This document shows, in pieces, positions 33,526 to 45,961 of a stretch of 64,000 nt of DNA. Source of the DNA: Buxus sempervirens (Eukaryota > Streptophyta > Magnoliopsida > Buxales > Buxaceae); assembly GCA_947561395.2 (NCBI GenBank), contig OX387182.1, positions 7,984,595 to 8,048,594 on the forward strand, in the 5' to 3' direction. Each line of letters starts with the position of its first letter. Within the stretch, counting starts at the first letter, position 1. The notes beneath the pieces are model-generated. The model was given only the letters and a program-made list of their open reading frames with translations, had not been told where the DNA came from and did not search any database. Both the position numbers and the translations under genes were made by a program.

Positions 33526-35270
33526 TTGCTTTTCCTGATCCAGGTACAATTATTTGCAACCATTGCTCCCGTAACCAGATCTAAAGCCAGAGCCATGAAC
33601 ACTGAAGAAAACCAAGCCCAAGCTACTGTCCCCGCTCAAGACTTTGCTCAGCTGCAGGAGCAAGTGGCTGGTCTGGCCAAGATGCTGGGAGTCTTACTGG
33701 CGGCTCAGGCCCAAGCCCAAAATCAAGCGTCAGCCTCCCATCAGGCACCACCACCTCAGGCCTACATGCCGCCTCCAGCTCAACCCATGCCTGAGCCCAT
33801 TTCTGAACCGGTCCCTGAACCAATTTTGATCAGAGAAAATATAGCAGAATCTGAGAAAGAAATTGAGAAGGAAAAGGCCAGGGAAGAGATGGAAAAGAAG
33901 ATGTTACTAAGGATAGAAAGGATCCAGGAAGAGCTGAAGGAAGTGAAGGGGGGAAACAGCTATGGAGGCACCACTTTCGAGGATCTATGCATGTATCCAG
34001 ACGTATGCCTACCGGCCAAGTTCAAGTGCCCGGACTTTGACAAATTCGACGGCACAGGCTGCCCTATGAGCCACTTAAAATTATACTGCGGGGCCCTATG
34101 CCAGTTTGGCCGGGATGACGGCATATTAATCCAACTCTTCCAGAGGAGTTTGACCGGGTCAGCTCTTAGGTGGTTCGCTACAGTGGACCATGGAAGGATC
34201 AGGAGATGGAAGGATTTAGCTGATGCTTTCCTAGACCAATATAAATTCAACTCAGAGATCGTGCCAGACCGGTACGACATGATGAGGATGAGTAAAGGGA
34301 AGGATGAGCCAGTACGGCAGTATGCCAAAAGGTGGAGAGAGGCCGCCTCCCAGGTCAGGCCACCTATGCAAGAGCCAGAAATGATTTCCACATTTATGGG
34401 CACACTGGGGCAGCCCTTCTACAACCATTTGGTGGGTCAGATCACCACCAACTTTGCAGCCCTGGTACAGGTAGCGGACCGGGTCAAGGAAGGGGTCAGG
34501 TGAGGAAGGCTTATTGATTATTCTACTTTGACTGGGCAGTCTGATTTCGCTGCTTCCCTGGCACAAAAGAAGGGAACTGGGTTCAAGAAGACGGGGACCC
34601 GAAAAGAAGGGGAAGTGAATCTGGTCCAGGCTCCTCCAGCCAAGAAGCCGCTTCACGTAAATATCTCTGCACCCCAGTAGGCCCAACAGGCCCAACACTC
34701 TTATCAGACCCCACACAATGTCAATTTCTCTCCCTCCGTGCCAGCTAACCCAAGGAGGAATTTTTCCAAGGAAGAGAGGGAGGCCTGGTTCGCAGCAAGA
34801 AAGAACCGAGTCTTTACTCCCCTTCCGGTATCTCTTTCCCAATTATTGCCAACCCTGCTGAAAGGGGAATATGTGACCTTGAAGGAACCAAGCCCGAATG
34901 CCACAAAGGGGAGGATTTTTGATCCGTCGGTCACTTGTGACTTCCACATGGGTGCACCGGGGCATTCTACAGATACCTACTGGGTGTTGAAACACGCGGT
35001 CCAAGACCTGTTGGACCAGAAGGCCTTGGTGTTCAACACTGCTGCACCCGCCCCATCGGGAAATGATATTGGGCAGAACCCTCTGCCGTACCACAATGGG
35101 GTAGGCCCATCCAACTCTATCACAGCCATATCCACCACGAGAAGGGCCTTTGACCCGTCTCAGCTCATAGCTCCAGTAGGGACCACTGTCCAGGTCCGAT
35201 TTTTCCCAAAGGAGGAAGAGGAGGAGATCAACATGGTCCCCAGAAAAATAATCCTGCTGCTGAGAACATA
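33526..35270 (+). other. gag region of the Tat element
   Basis: Structural gene of the fossil element. An N-terminal Gln/Ala/Pro-rich and coiled-coil-like Glu/Lys-rich part (about 33580-33950) is followed by a Retrotrans_gag capsid domain (CPDFDKFDGTGCPMSHLKLY, LTGSALRWFA, about 34030-34490) and a C-terminal zinc-binding-like block CDFHMGAPGHSTDTYWVLKH (about 34935), which replaces the classical CCHC knuckle in Tat elements. Broken. Confidence 0.9.
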
Positions 35271-35300
35271 AGCTCCTCTTTAAACCGGGTCTCTTCTCTT

Positions 35301-36959
35301 ATGGCCCAGATGAATATTGTAAGGCCTCCATTGGTCTTCAATTGCAGTCCACCCACTTATTCACCATCCAAGCCGTCCAAGGCTCCACTGGTCATCAACC
35401 TTGACCCCACCACTGCTTCCATCACTTCTTCTGTCCCCACACAATCCAAACTTCAACCCTTGGTTGTAAATGTTCAGCTAGCCCAGACTATCCCTAAACC
35501 GGCCCATACATCCCGGTCCAAACTCCAGCCACTAGTGGTTAACATCCCTAAATTAGCCTACTCTGAGGCCGCTGTACCATGGAATTACAGCGAGGGAATC
35601 ACGGCTACGAGGTCAGAGAGATGTGCAGGGGGTGAAGAGAAGGAGAAGGAGATAGAAGTAGAAAAAGAAAAAAAAGAAAACGAAGAAAAAAGAAAACAAA
35701 AAGGAAAGACAAAAATAGGAAAAGACACCCCCCAGGGTGCAGAAAATGATGCAGCAGACCTAATAAAAATAATCAAAAAGAGTGAATTCAATTTTGTGGA
35801 TCAGCTGAACAAGGTCCCGGCCCAGATTTCAATACTGGGCCTTTTGCTGAATTCTGAAAAGCACAGGGATGCATTGTTAAGGGTGCTACAGAGTGCACAC
35901 GTATCCCAGACAATCGATCCAGACCAGCTTGGCAAAATGGTTGGTCAAATCTTGTCACATAATGTGATAAGTTTCTCTGAGGGTGAGATCAGCCCAGGTG
36001 GGTGTTATCATGTTGACCTTTTGCACATCACAGTGCTTTGTAAGGGCTGCATGATTGCACGGGTACTAATTGACAATGGGTCGGCGTTAAACGTTTGCCC
36101 GTTAATCACTTTTACCAAGCTTGGTTTGGACCAGTCAAGGATCAAGCAAAATGGGCGGATAGTGAGGGCTTTTGATAGCTCCAAGACCCACTCCCTAGGG
36201 GAGATTGAACTGCCGGTCACAATTGGGCCGAATATCTTTAACATCACATTTGAGGTGATGGATATACCCGCAGCCTTCAATCTGCTCCTACGGAGGCCGT
36301 GGATACATTCGGCTAGGGCAATACAATCCATGCTCCACCAAAGGGTGAAATATGTAAGAGGGCAAAGGGTGATAACAGTCCTAGCCGAAAACTTGGTACC
36401 GCCCATTGTGTCACCTGACGTACCCTTAATCAATGTAGACTTGACTGTTGACAAGATTGCGTTTCACTCATTTCAGTTCGAGACGGTCAATTACATACCT
36501 GGGGGGTGTGAGAAAGAAAAAAGAAAAGGAACCACTGCTGAGAAAATGGTGAAGAAAGTGATGGAAAAATACCACTTTCACCCGGGGAAAGGCCTGGGAA
36601 TCAATTTGCAGGGGATGGCGGAGCCAATCACGGCTAAGAAACTGATCCCTAAAGTAGGGTTGGGCTTCAAGCCCAGAGGATGGAGGAGGATGAAGCATGA
36701 AGAGGGGGAGAAAAGAAGTAAAGGAAAACTCTCTCATTTAAGGGAAAGTTTCCCAAAACCCTCTTATACAATCCAAATATCTCCTCCCATGGACCAGTCC
36801 AAGCCTCCTTACCGAAACATCAACCCATTTCAAAAGCCTTTTGTTTCAGCCTTGCAACCCTATAACCCATCTCCAATATTGGGAGCAGTGGATGGGCCTG
36901 GGCCACAACCAGAGCAGCGGACAGACTTCTCTGAAGAGGTGGGGCTTTCTTCGCCATGA
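35301..36959 (+). other. Protease and G-patch-like region of the Tat element
   Basis: Pro/Ser-rich start, a Lys/Glu-rich run (about 35625-35720), then an aspartic protease with the plant-typical active site VLIDNGSALNVCP (about 36063) and flap region. Downstream is a G-patch-like stretch (HPGKGLGINLQGM and PKVGLGFKPRGW, about 36575-36690). A G-patch between protease and RT is found in several retroelement groups. This is the longest open part of the element. Confidence 0.85.
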
Positions 36960-37184
36960 CTGAAGGCGAGAAAACTGGTAGTGACAACGAGCTACCGTTC
37001 ATTGACTGGGCCGCAGTGAAGATTCCGGATGAGGTTATATCTGGATTGGGCCCCGTAGCAGAAAAGGGCAGTACCCACCCGGTGATGATGGCATCGGATG
37101 CTGGGCTTGAGGAGGAGGCTTTCCCTATTTCCCCTGCTCCCCAAAATTTTATGTTAAACAATTGGGAGGAAACTCCCCTTACCT

Positions 37185-38983
37185 TTGAAGCAGCGTTTGT
37201 TCAGCAGACTGACGCGGCTTCCAAAAAAAACTCCAATAGTGGAATGCCATTTCCCTGAAGGTTCTAATGGGCCTTCATCTTCAGGGGAATTATATTTAGA
37301 AGGCTCACAAAAAACCCAAAAAGATTTTTCTATTTTTTCTATAAAATTTAATTTTTTCAAAAAGGTCCAAACCACTTATGAACCATATAATCAGACTGAA
37401 TTGGACCAGGTTGAATATGACTTCGACCTTGAGCTCGACTTTGACCTCATGGGGATCGAAGAAGAGATCGAGGTCGAAGGAGAAGACGTTCCAAAAGAAA
37501 TTGAATACCAATTGGAACGTCATGAAAAAGGGGTCCAACCTAATATTGAGGAGACCATATCCATAAATCTTGGGACCGAAGAGGACCCAAAAATTGTGAA
37601 AATCGGGTCATGCTTGTCTGATGTGCAGCAAAATGAAATATCACGGTTCTTGGCGGACTACAAGGATGTGTTTGCTTGGTCGTATCGGGACATGCCGGGG
37701 TTGGACACAGACATGGTGGTGTATAAGTTGCCAATTTTGCCAGGGGTTAAGCCAATCAAGCAGAAGCTGAGAAGATTGAAGCCGGAATGGACCTTGAAGG
37801 TCAAGGACGAAGTGGTCAAGCAATTTCAAGCCGGATTTTTGGCAGTCTCTACGTACCCTGACTGGCTCGCAAACATAGTGCCGGTACCAAAGAAGGATGG
37901 GAAAGTCCGAATGTGTGTGGATTATAGATGGCTAAGGAAGATCAAGAGAAAACATCATTTATCACACCTTGGGGCACATTCCACTACACGGTCATGCCAT
38001 TTGGACTCAAGAATGCCGGAGCAACATATTAGCGGGCCATGACAGCACTATTCCATGACATGATCCACAAGGAGATGGAGGTCTATGTGGACGATATGAT
38101 TGCCAAATCATGCAAGGAGGAGGACCACTTGATCAATCTGAAGAAGGTGTTTGATCGGCTCAGAAAATACAGTCTACGGCTTAACCCGGCTAAGTACGTC
38201 TTTGGGGCTACATCAGGGAAGTTACTGGGGTTTATAGTGAGCCGAAGAGGAATTGAAATTGACCCGGCTAAAGCCAAGGCCATCATTGAAATGCCAGCAC
38301 CCAGAACCGAGAAAGAGGTTCGTGGTTTTCTCTGGAGGATTCAATACATAAGCCGGTTCATAGCACAGCTCACTGCTATCTGTGAACCAATTTTCAAGCT
38401 TCTGAGGAAAGATAACCCGACGGTCTAGAATGAGGATTGCCAACAGGCCTTCGATACGATCAAGGAATATTTACTGAACCCACCTGTGCTAGTGCCACCA
38501 ACTCCAGGAAGACCACTGATCTTGTACTTGTCAGTGTTAGAAACATCAATGGGATGTGTCCTGGGGCAGCATGATGAGACTGGTAGAAAAGAAATGGCCA
38601 TTTACTATCTGAGTAAAAAATTCACGGAATATGAAGCCAAGTATTCATCATTGGAGAAGACTTGCTGTGCTCTAGTGTGGGCCACTCAGAGGCTAAGGCA
38701 TTACTTCCTTAGTCACTCCACACTATTGATATCCCGAATGGACCCGCTAAAGTATTTATTTGAGAAACCGGCACTGACTGGTAGGACGGCAAAGTGGCAA
38801 CTACTTCTGTCCGAGTTTGACCTCACGTACATCACCCAAAAGGCGATCAAGGGTCAAGCCATAGCTGATCACCTGGCTGCACATCCTTTGCTAGAATATC
38901 AACCCTTGAAGACCAACTTTCCAGATGAAGCAATTCTGTACACTGAAGAGGAGGAAAGTGAGAGTTCTTGGCAGATGGAATAG
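37185..38983 (+). other. Reverse transcriptase and RNase H region of the Tat element
   Basis: RT fingers with VKPIKQKLRRLKPEW and [18 protein letters not shown] (about 37740-37935), palm motif YVDDM (about 38083), connection domain with LGFIVSRRGIEIDPAKAKAI, then the Gypsy RNase H (LYLSVLETSMGCVLGQHDE, about 38520-38720). RT is shorter than in complete relatives and the region is broken. Confidence 0.88.
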
Positions 38984-40665
38984 GGGCAGTCTTGGTTAAA
39001 CCAGATGGTTCACACATCCCGATTGCAGTAAAGCTGAGATTCCAGTGCACCAATAACATAGCAGAATATGAGGCATGCATAATTGGGTTGCAAGCCGCCA
39101 TGGATCATGAAGTAGAGGAACTTGACGTATACCGAGATTCGAGTCTTCTCATCTTCCAAACAACTGGTGAATGGAAAACCAAGGATCACAAATTGATCCC
39201 CTATCACCAGCATTTGGAAGAAATAAGCACAAATTTCACTCGAATTTCCTTCAACTATATGCCAAGGGCCAAGAATCAGTTTGCGGATGCTCTAGCAACA
39301 TTGGCTTCAATGGTCAGCATACCAGAAAGAGTAGACATCAGACCGCTGGAAATTGAGGTTAGAGATGAACTGGCTTACTGTCTCGTTCTAGAAAGAGCAC
39401 CAGAAGAAGAAACACCATGGTTTCAAGATATCAAAAATTTCTTGAACAATCGGAGTCTACCAAAAAATGCCACTGCTACTGAGAAGAGGACAATACAGAG
39501 ATTGGCTGGTCAATTTCTGCTAAGTGGTGGACATGTGTACAAGAGGTCACATAACGACATTCTGCTCAGATGTGTTGCCAAGGCTGAATCGGAAAGGCTG
39601 ATTGAGACCGTACATGGAGGAGTTTGTGGGCCCCATATGAGTGGACACATGTTGGCAAAGAAGATCTTGAGGTTGGGCTATTACTGGACGACCATGGAAC
39701 ATGATTGCTGTATACATGTCAAGAGGTGCCACCAATGTCAGATATATGCAGATAATAAGCATGCACCCCCTGGTGAGTTGCACAACATGACATCACCATG
39801 GCCCTTCTCTATGTGGGGAATAGATGTCATCGGCATGATTTCACCTAAGGCATCGAACGGACACAGATTCATCTTGGTGGCAATTGATTATTTCACTAAG
39901 TGGGTGGAAGCAGCTTCATATACGAACATCACAAGCAACCATGTTATTAAATTTTTGAAGCACAATATCATTTGTCGCTATGGACTGCCAAGTGCCATAG
40001 TATCAGACAATGCTTCAAATATTAAGAACAAGGACATGAAGAAGATGTGTGAGCAGTTTCAGATCACCCACCATAAGTCAGCTCCGTTCAGGCCTAAGAT
40101 GAATGGGGCAGTGGAAGCAACAAACAAGAACATAAAGAAAATCATCCAGAAGATGGTAGTGAGCTACAAGGATTGGCATGAAATGCTGCCACTTGCTCTA
40201 CATGCCTACAGAACCTCGATCCGGACTTCAACAGGGGCAACCCCGTACTCCCTAGTCTATGGGATGGAAGCAGTCTTGCCAGTAGAAGTAGAAATCCCGT
40301 CACTCAGAGTGCTCATGGAAGCAGAACTGGAAGAAGCCGAATGGGTACAGTGAAGACATGATCAACTCAACCTGATAGAAGAAAAGCGGTTAAAAGCACT
40401 ATGTCATGGCCAATTGTACCAAAAGAGAATGGCTCGGGCCTACAATAAGAAAGTGAGGCCCAGAACTTTCCAGGAAGGAAACTTAGTGCTAAAGAAAATC
40501 TTACCATTTTTGGAAGACCCTCGCGGTAAGTTCAAGCCCAATTGGGAAGGGCCTTATGTCGTCAAGAAGGTCCTGTCAGGGGGTGCACTCATCTTAGCAG
40601 AAATGGATCGGTCAGATTTTCCTGAGCCAATTAACTCTGATGCGGTAAAAAAGTATTTTCCTTGA
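38968..40665 (+). other. Archaeal-type RNase H and integrase of the Tat element
   Basis: A second RNase H of the archaeal/plant type (NNIAEYEACIIGLQAA, LDVYRDSSLLIFQ, FADALATLASM, about 38970-39320), a marker of the Tat lineage. Then integrase: HHCC zinc-binding region (about 39600-39760), DDE core (GIDVIG, SDNASN, downstream Glu), GATPYSLVYGMEAVLPVE, and a chromodomain-less C-terminal tail (LVLKKILPFLEDPRGKFKPNWEGPY) ending near 40663. Matches 1-1214 closely. Broken. Confidence 0.92.
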
Positions 40666-41303
40666 ATGAATATTTCTAGGAAATGATCCGAGGCCATTTT
40701 TCTTTATTTCCTTCAAAATTTTAATCCCTAGTCTAGCCAAGTTGAGCCGGTTCGTTTCTTTGATAAACTCAAACCGGATTTACAGTCTTAAATTGGGGCA
40801 AAACAAATTGGGGCAAAGCCAATTGGGGTAAAGCCAATTGGGGCAAAGTAAGGAAAAAAGAAAAAAAGAAAGGGCAAAGAAAAATGGCAAATGAAAGCCA
40901 AGTATGGAAAAAAGATGCAAAGAATGCAATTTGGGAAATGGGGTTAAATTCATCATGACTGTAAGTCCGGTTGACCTATTTCCACACTTGAAAATTTTTG
41001 GGCCTTTAATACCCTTTCTTTCATAAACCGAGCCTAGCCTTTATTTCGTCCTATTTTCAAGCCCTCGGTGATCTTAGTTTATTCATTCAAATGTTATAGT
41101 AAGATTGGTGATGATGGAATGCACAAGCCGGCCCTAGTGAAAACCGTAACTGGCGCTAGGGGCAATATTGGCAAAAAGGCAAAAAGGCAAAAAGAAAAAA
41201 ATAAAAAAAAATGAAGAAAATCAAAGATTGAGTTGATCATAAAGATCTAAGCTTGAAGCAAAATCGGTATTAGCAGAATGGGGTCAGTTTTGGCATTTGG
41301 GGA
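40666..41303 (+). other. Post-pol non-coding region of the Tat element
   Basis: AT- and purine-rich sequence matching 1215-1840, including GGGGCAAA repeats (40796-40850) that are expanded compared with the first copy. Interrupted at 41304 by a solo LTR; it resumes at 43796. Confidence 0.75.
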
Positions 41304-41889
41304 TGTAACGCCCCGGATCCGTGTTGTTCATTAAAGATATAACACGTCTCACGGAGGTTAGGCAAGGATCGTTAATCAATTTATGATCGCTGGATAATCA
41401 TACATCTATAACCTAACAGAGTGCACATTTCCATTTATGCAAAAGTGTAACATTTAAACTGAACTGAAATCATATGGTGCATCCCCAACTACTTTAATAC
41501 ATCTCAATTAATTCAAGTTCTCAAATTCGGAACAGATAACCTACAAGTCTAAGGAAGGTAATAGTAGTCTTCCTCCCTATATGCCTCAGCAGGATCTACC
41601 CCAGTAATCGCCTCACCACGAGTATCTGAAAAAATAGAACAACAACAGAGTGAGATACGAATATCTCAGCGAGTAGCACATGCATGCAGAAATAGTTGAA
41701 TCATCTTTTAAAACTATGCATCGACAACACTACAATACGTTTAAACAACCAACATCAATTTCCCAAGTTCAAATCAAACAAATCACATCTCAGTTAAATA
41801 CAATAACACATCGATTGGTCAATGTCATGACTATCGTTTAGTTGATAAATTAAACATGCCAAGTAGACACTCCACACCTCCATGTACAC

Positions 41890-42016
41890 AGTTCCGGCCT
41901 ACTCAGGGTTTCGGATACTATGAAATGACGGCCTACTCAGGGTTTCGTCATCCAATGCAGGCCTACTCCCCGGGTTTCTGCATTGACAACCAGGCCTACT
42001 CAGGGTTTCTGGCTGC
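41890..42016 (+). repeat. Array of four hairpins with shared loop in chromovirus-like LTR (copy A)
   Basis: Units at 41890-41919, 41925-41950, 41954-41984 and 41990-42012. Loop GGCCTACTCAGGGTTTC in three units, GGCCTACTCCCCGGGTTTC in the third; arms differ per unit: CCG/CGG, ATGACG/CGTCAT, AATGCAG/CTGCATT, CCAG/CTGG. Confidence 0.88.
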
Positions 42017-42615
42017 TCTACACCGGTCGTGGCAACACACAAGGCCATGCAATTCCAACAACCAACAATAACATCACATTACTAAGCTTAAACATCTGGA
42101 TCCAGGACAAGATAGACCAAAACAGTAAACATCGTATAATCTCGATTTCAATATCAAAACAAAACCATTCATTCCACATCATGTAATTACTCATCACAAT
42201 TCATCACCTGTCCCTCTGGACCAAGCAGTACCTCAAGTACATTCAGTATTTTCTCATTTCCATAACACAAGTCATATGAAAGTAAAACTTAATCCATTCA
42301 TACCAAAAAAAAGCTTTTAATACGTATAAAGTTTCCAACAAGTGAAACCAGAAATACAAGAACTTCTCAATCAAAACAGTGTATAGAACAAGGAAAAGTA
42401 ACTGGTAACTCTTACTAGTTTGGTGTCCGGCACAATACTCATAAGCAACCTAAACTCAACTTAAAACTCATAAGATGTTCACAAATTTTCCTCTATTAAT
42501 TTCATAGGCAAAATGGTTTTCCAGGTTCCTAACCAAGTGAATAGTGAAGTGGTTTAACCCCAAGAAGTGCAAATACTCTTGGTCAAATCAGAAATTCCAT
42601 TTCGGGAAGCAAAAT

Positions 42616-42860
42616 AGGTCTGCCGCTCACCTATCGAGGTGGGCGCGAGGTGAGCGCCGGTCGGCGGTGAAGAAAAAGGGCAAAATCGACCTGCCGCTCA
42701 CCCGACGCTAGGTGAACGCGAGATGGGCGCGAGATGGGCGTGAGGTGGGCGCGAGATTCGCGCGAGATGGGCGCCTCGTTTTCTACTTCGCGCGAGATGA
42801 GCGCGAGGTGGGCGCGGGATCGGCGGTAGGTCATTTTTAACGGGGTGCCTACCTCCGAGG
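42616..42860. repeat. GC-rich block of GCGCGAGATGGGCG-type short repeats
   Basis: A strongly GC-rich island in AT-rich LTR sequence, with about ten diverged copies of (G)CGCGAG(A/G)TGGGC and palindromes such as CGCGCGAG / CTCGCGCC-type pairs. Occupies the position of the CGCCTAGG palindrome in the other LTR copy. Confidence 0.8.
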
Positions 42861-44137
42861 TGAACGCCGGTGAGCGCGAGGTGAGCAGATACCCCCTGTG
42901 GTTTTCATTTCTCTGTTATTTTGAGATGTACATGACTAGCTGGTTTGTGAATGTCTGTAACTACTCCAGTACACTCCTAATACTCCCAGAAGACTTCCCA
43001 ACCATATTTGAAATTAATCTAAACACTTTCATTTTCAATTATAATTTCAATCCGGAGACTCTGTTCATGCAACTTTCCGAAAACCAGAAAAAAAAACCCA
43101 GAAACTCACACAATCACTTTATATATACTCATACTCATGCATCAGAATAATCTCGAGAGAAACAGAAAAACACAATCCCAGTTGTAAAACAGTGCTACTC
43201 ACCTGAGTGTGCTTATTCCCGAATGATAAAACCCCGGCCGATCACTTCTCGGCCACGCGCGCGAATGAAAAACCTATCGAAACTAATCTTCTCGAGCAGA
43301 GGGAAATAACCCAAGGAACTTCAGCTCCGAACTCCTTCTTCCAGCACTTGCGATTTATGGTTCTTCACGAACGGAAACCCTAGTTGCCCTCCAGCCGAAA
43401 TCACCAATTCTCCTTATGTCCAGAGTTAACGAAAATGTTTCCGAAATTATGCTAAGCGTATTCTCATAAACCCGAACCCTACTTTCCATTTTAGTCCACT
43501 TACTTGTTACATACTCGCTCGAATACTCTCCCATTTCCTTGATCCTATGCATGCTCGCCTACCGAAGACACTACATGTTCAGCATCTATTCGAGTTAATA
43601 ATCACATAACTACACCTTAATAATACTAATGATAATACTACGATTTTTCGGAAAAATGGCTATATAACGCCTGTACATATGAGTATGGGCTAAGCCCTCA
43701 AACCACAAAATAACCTGATAAACACAGTTTATACATCAGAATAAATAACTAAATAATAAATAAATAACTCACAAAAATCAGGGTCTTACAGGGGATGACT
43801 CTAAAGGTCCTAGGATGGACGGTTCTGATCCCTCATTATTTTGTGGACTACCCTTTTCATTATTTAACCTGGTTTAATTCCTTTAATTATAGGTGATTAA
43901 GTGCATGGACCAAATTTCAAAAAAATAATGTATATATATATAAAGGAAAAATTATACTTTGGCCAGTGATGAGAAATCAAATACTTTTCATAAAACCTTT
44001 GTTTTTACAAGCATCTGAGCATTCTGAGGCCAATAATATAAAAAAATTTATTTTTGAATTAAATACTTTGGCTTTCCACTATTGGAGTTCAATTTCGTAT
44101 AAAGGTATGAAAGGAAAAAAATGTGCAGGAAATAAAG

Positions 44138-44895
44138 CTAGTCTCTGTCTCCTAGCTGCTCCTCAAGCTCCCGAATCCGAGCTGCAATAACTCCCGAAGC
44201 CCCTTCTGCAACAGGATCACTCAAGAAGGAAATGACCTCATCTGAAAGAGTCTGCCTAATCCTCATGCTCCTAAGGCTAGCTAAAGCATCCTGGTGCTTC
44301 TGCCTCAGTGCTCGGACTTCAAGACAGCGGGCCTGCCTATGTCCCTCAAGTTGCTTCTCCATAGCCAGACGGCGAGATACCTGCTCTGCAAGTTGCCTTT
44401 CCATGTCAAGGCCCCGTATCCTAAGCTCCTGGGCCTCTCGTACCCATATTTACTGAAGTCGCTTGTGGGAAGCTCTCTCAGACTCTAAAATATCCTCATA
44501 AGTAGGCCTCATATCCTAAGCTCCTTCACATGGGACTTTGAGAAGACCGGGCCATGCATAAAGCGAACATATGACCACTCTTTCATCAACCAAGCATTCA
44601 ACTTCATGGTGGCTGGTGAAAGTGGCCCAAGGCGGTCCTCATATCCACTTGGGATTATAATCCCCTGGGTTGCTCTGAACTGACGAAGAACCCGCAAAGG
44701 AAGGTAAAGCACCGCATGTCTCAGGCCAGCCAGAACTAGAAAGTTGCGATCTCGGAAGCTGATCACAGTCTCTGCATTGGGCTGATAAGTACCTGACCAC
44801 CTCACTTGATCATCCTGGAAGAAAGTAAACCAGCCCTGTTTACCTCCTGGAGTGTTAGGACACCCCCGGTTGCTCATCAAGATGGGAACCTTCAA
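44138..44895 (-). other. Antisense reading frame between integrase and 3' LTR of the Tat element
   Basis: Two open stretches on the minus strand. The upstream one (from 44895) reads WFTFFQDDQVRWSGTY and LYLPLRVLRQFRATQG, the downstream one a Gln/Arg/Leu-rich coiled-coil-like segment (QLAEQVSRRLAMEKQLEGH). Extra ORFs in antisense orientation at this place are known from Tat-lineage plant elements, often related to plant mobile-domain proteins; the WSGTYQPN/VLRQF pattern fits that kind of protein, but I cannot confirm it without a search. Broken. Confidence 0.6.
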
Positions 44896-44986
44896 GCTTG
44901 GGAAGAAATGTCAATTGATCTCCTCAATCTGACTCAGGTGGTCAAGTAACCAAAGCTGCAAAGGAGAAAGGATATTTCAGTATATT

Positions 44987-45127
44987 GTAAAAAAAAAAAG
45001 CAAAAATAAAAAATAAAAAAAAGGGAAAAAGGGAAAAAGAAAAAAAGAAAAAAAAAAGAGAAAAGAAAAGGAAAAAAAAAAGAGAAGAAAAAAAGAAGAA
45101 AGAGAAGAAGAAGAAGAAAAAAAAAAG
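44987..45127. repeat. Purine-only low-complexity run (A/G)
   Basis: About 140 bp of AAAAAG/GAAGAAG-type sequence on the plus strand, almost free of pyrimidines, between the antisense ORF and the 3' LTR. Confidence 0.95.
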
Positions 45128-45961
45128 GAGGATAATCTCTGCTGAGGGGAAAATACTACTTCAAGCAATCAAAACCGGAGCATGCTCAGTGCCTTTCTCT
45201 TTGGGTTTTCATTGAAATAAATTACAGCATCTGGAAGAAGCAGTCAGGCCTTAGTCTTCGGATTTGAAAGAAAAAAGAAGAAGCTTTGAAGCAGTTGCAT
45301 GTTTCCTCCTTTAAACAAAGGTTTCCAATTCTGAAGAAGGATTTTACTGGAGCAGTAAGAAGGCATGAATGAGAGGTCATGGGTTGTAAGGATATGAGGT
45401 TAGATTAACAGATCATGATTTTCAAATCCATCAATCAAGAAGAGGCATTCACTTGGGCAATTGAAAAGAATGAAGGCAGGCTATGGGCAACAATGGTACA
45501 TACAACCTTATTGAGAGAGCAAGAAGATGAAGAAGCAAAAGCAAGTTGCAGAATATTCAAGCACAGGTTTGGGCATCAAATGGCACCCAAGTAAATCAAA
45601 TAAGAAAATCAATCAGGAAAATTCGATAAAATATTTCCTTCCTTATTGTTGAAGGACATCAAAAGCAATTGAGTTTGCAGAGGTCAATTTTAAATCCACA
45701 TTCTTTTCAAAATTTGCTTGTCTCAGATTTCTTTTCATAGCCACGAGAGCTCAAAGAAATCTGAGATAAGGAAGAGACGCCACCCCATCAGACTATACAC
45801 AGCAAGGGTTTCATTGGCTATCTTCAAATCCATGTTTTTTTATCACTCATTTGTTTGACCAAAGCAAGTTCAATTAATGAGGTGTCTTTCAAACGTGCAA
45901 TTTTGAGTTGTGTCTATTCTTTGCTGTTCATTGTGCTACAACATCAGCAAAGAGGGGCAGT

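Larger units (their letters stand above)
41299..43795 (+). mobile_element. Solo LTR of a chromovirus-like Gypsy element, target duplication GGGGA
   Basis: The LTR proper is 41304-43790 (2487 bp), TGTAACGCCCCGGATCC... to ...GGGTCTTACA, with GGGGA on both sides (41299-41303, 43791-43795). Removing it restores the match to the uninterrupted copy at about 1826-1850. Homologous to the interrupted LTR at 15964-23396. Contains the four-hairpin array (41890-42016) and a GC-rich block (42616-42860). Family assignment is from termini only. Confidence 0.92.

Noticed and set aside
33623-34842. Minus-strand frames of up to 196 codons
   Set aside because: Opposite-strand shadows of the Tat gag region; no recognisable domains.
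44977-45168. Minus-strand Ser/Phe-rich frame
   Set aside because: Translation of a purine-only low-complexity run.
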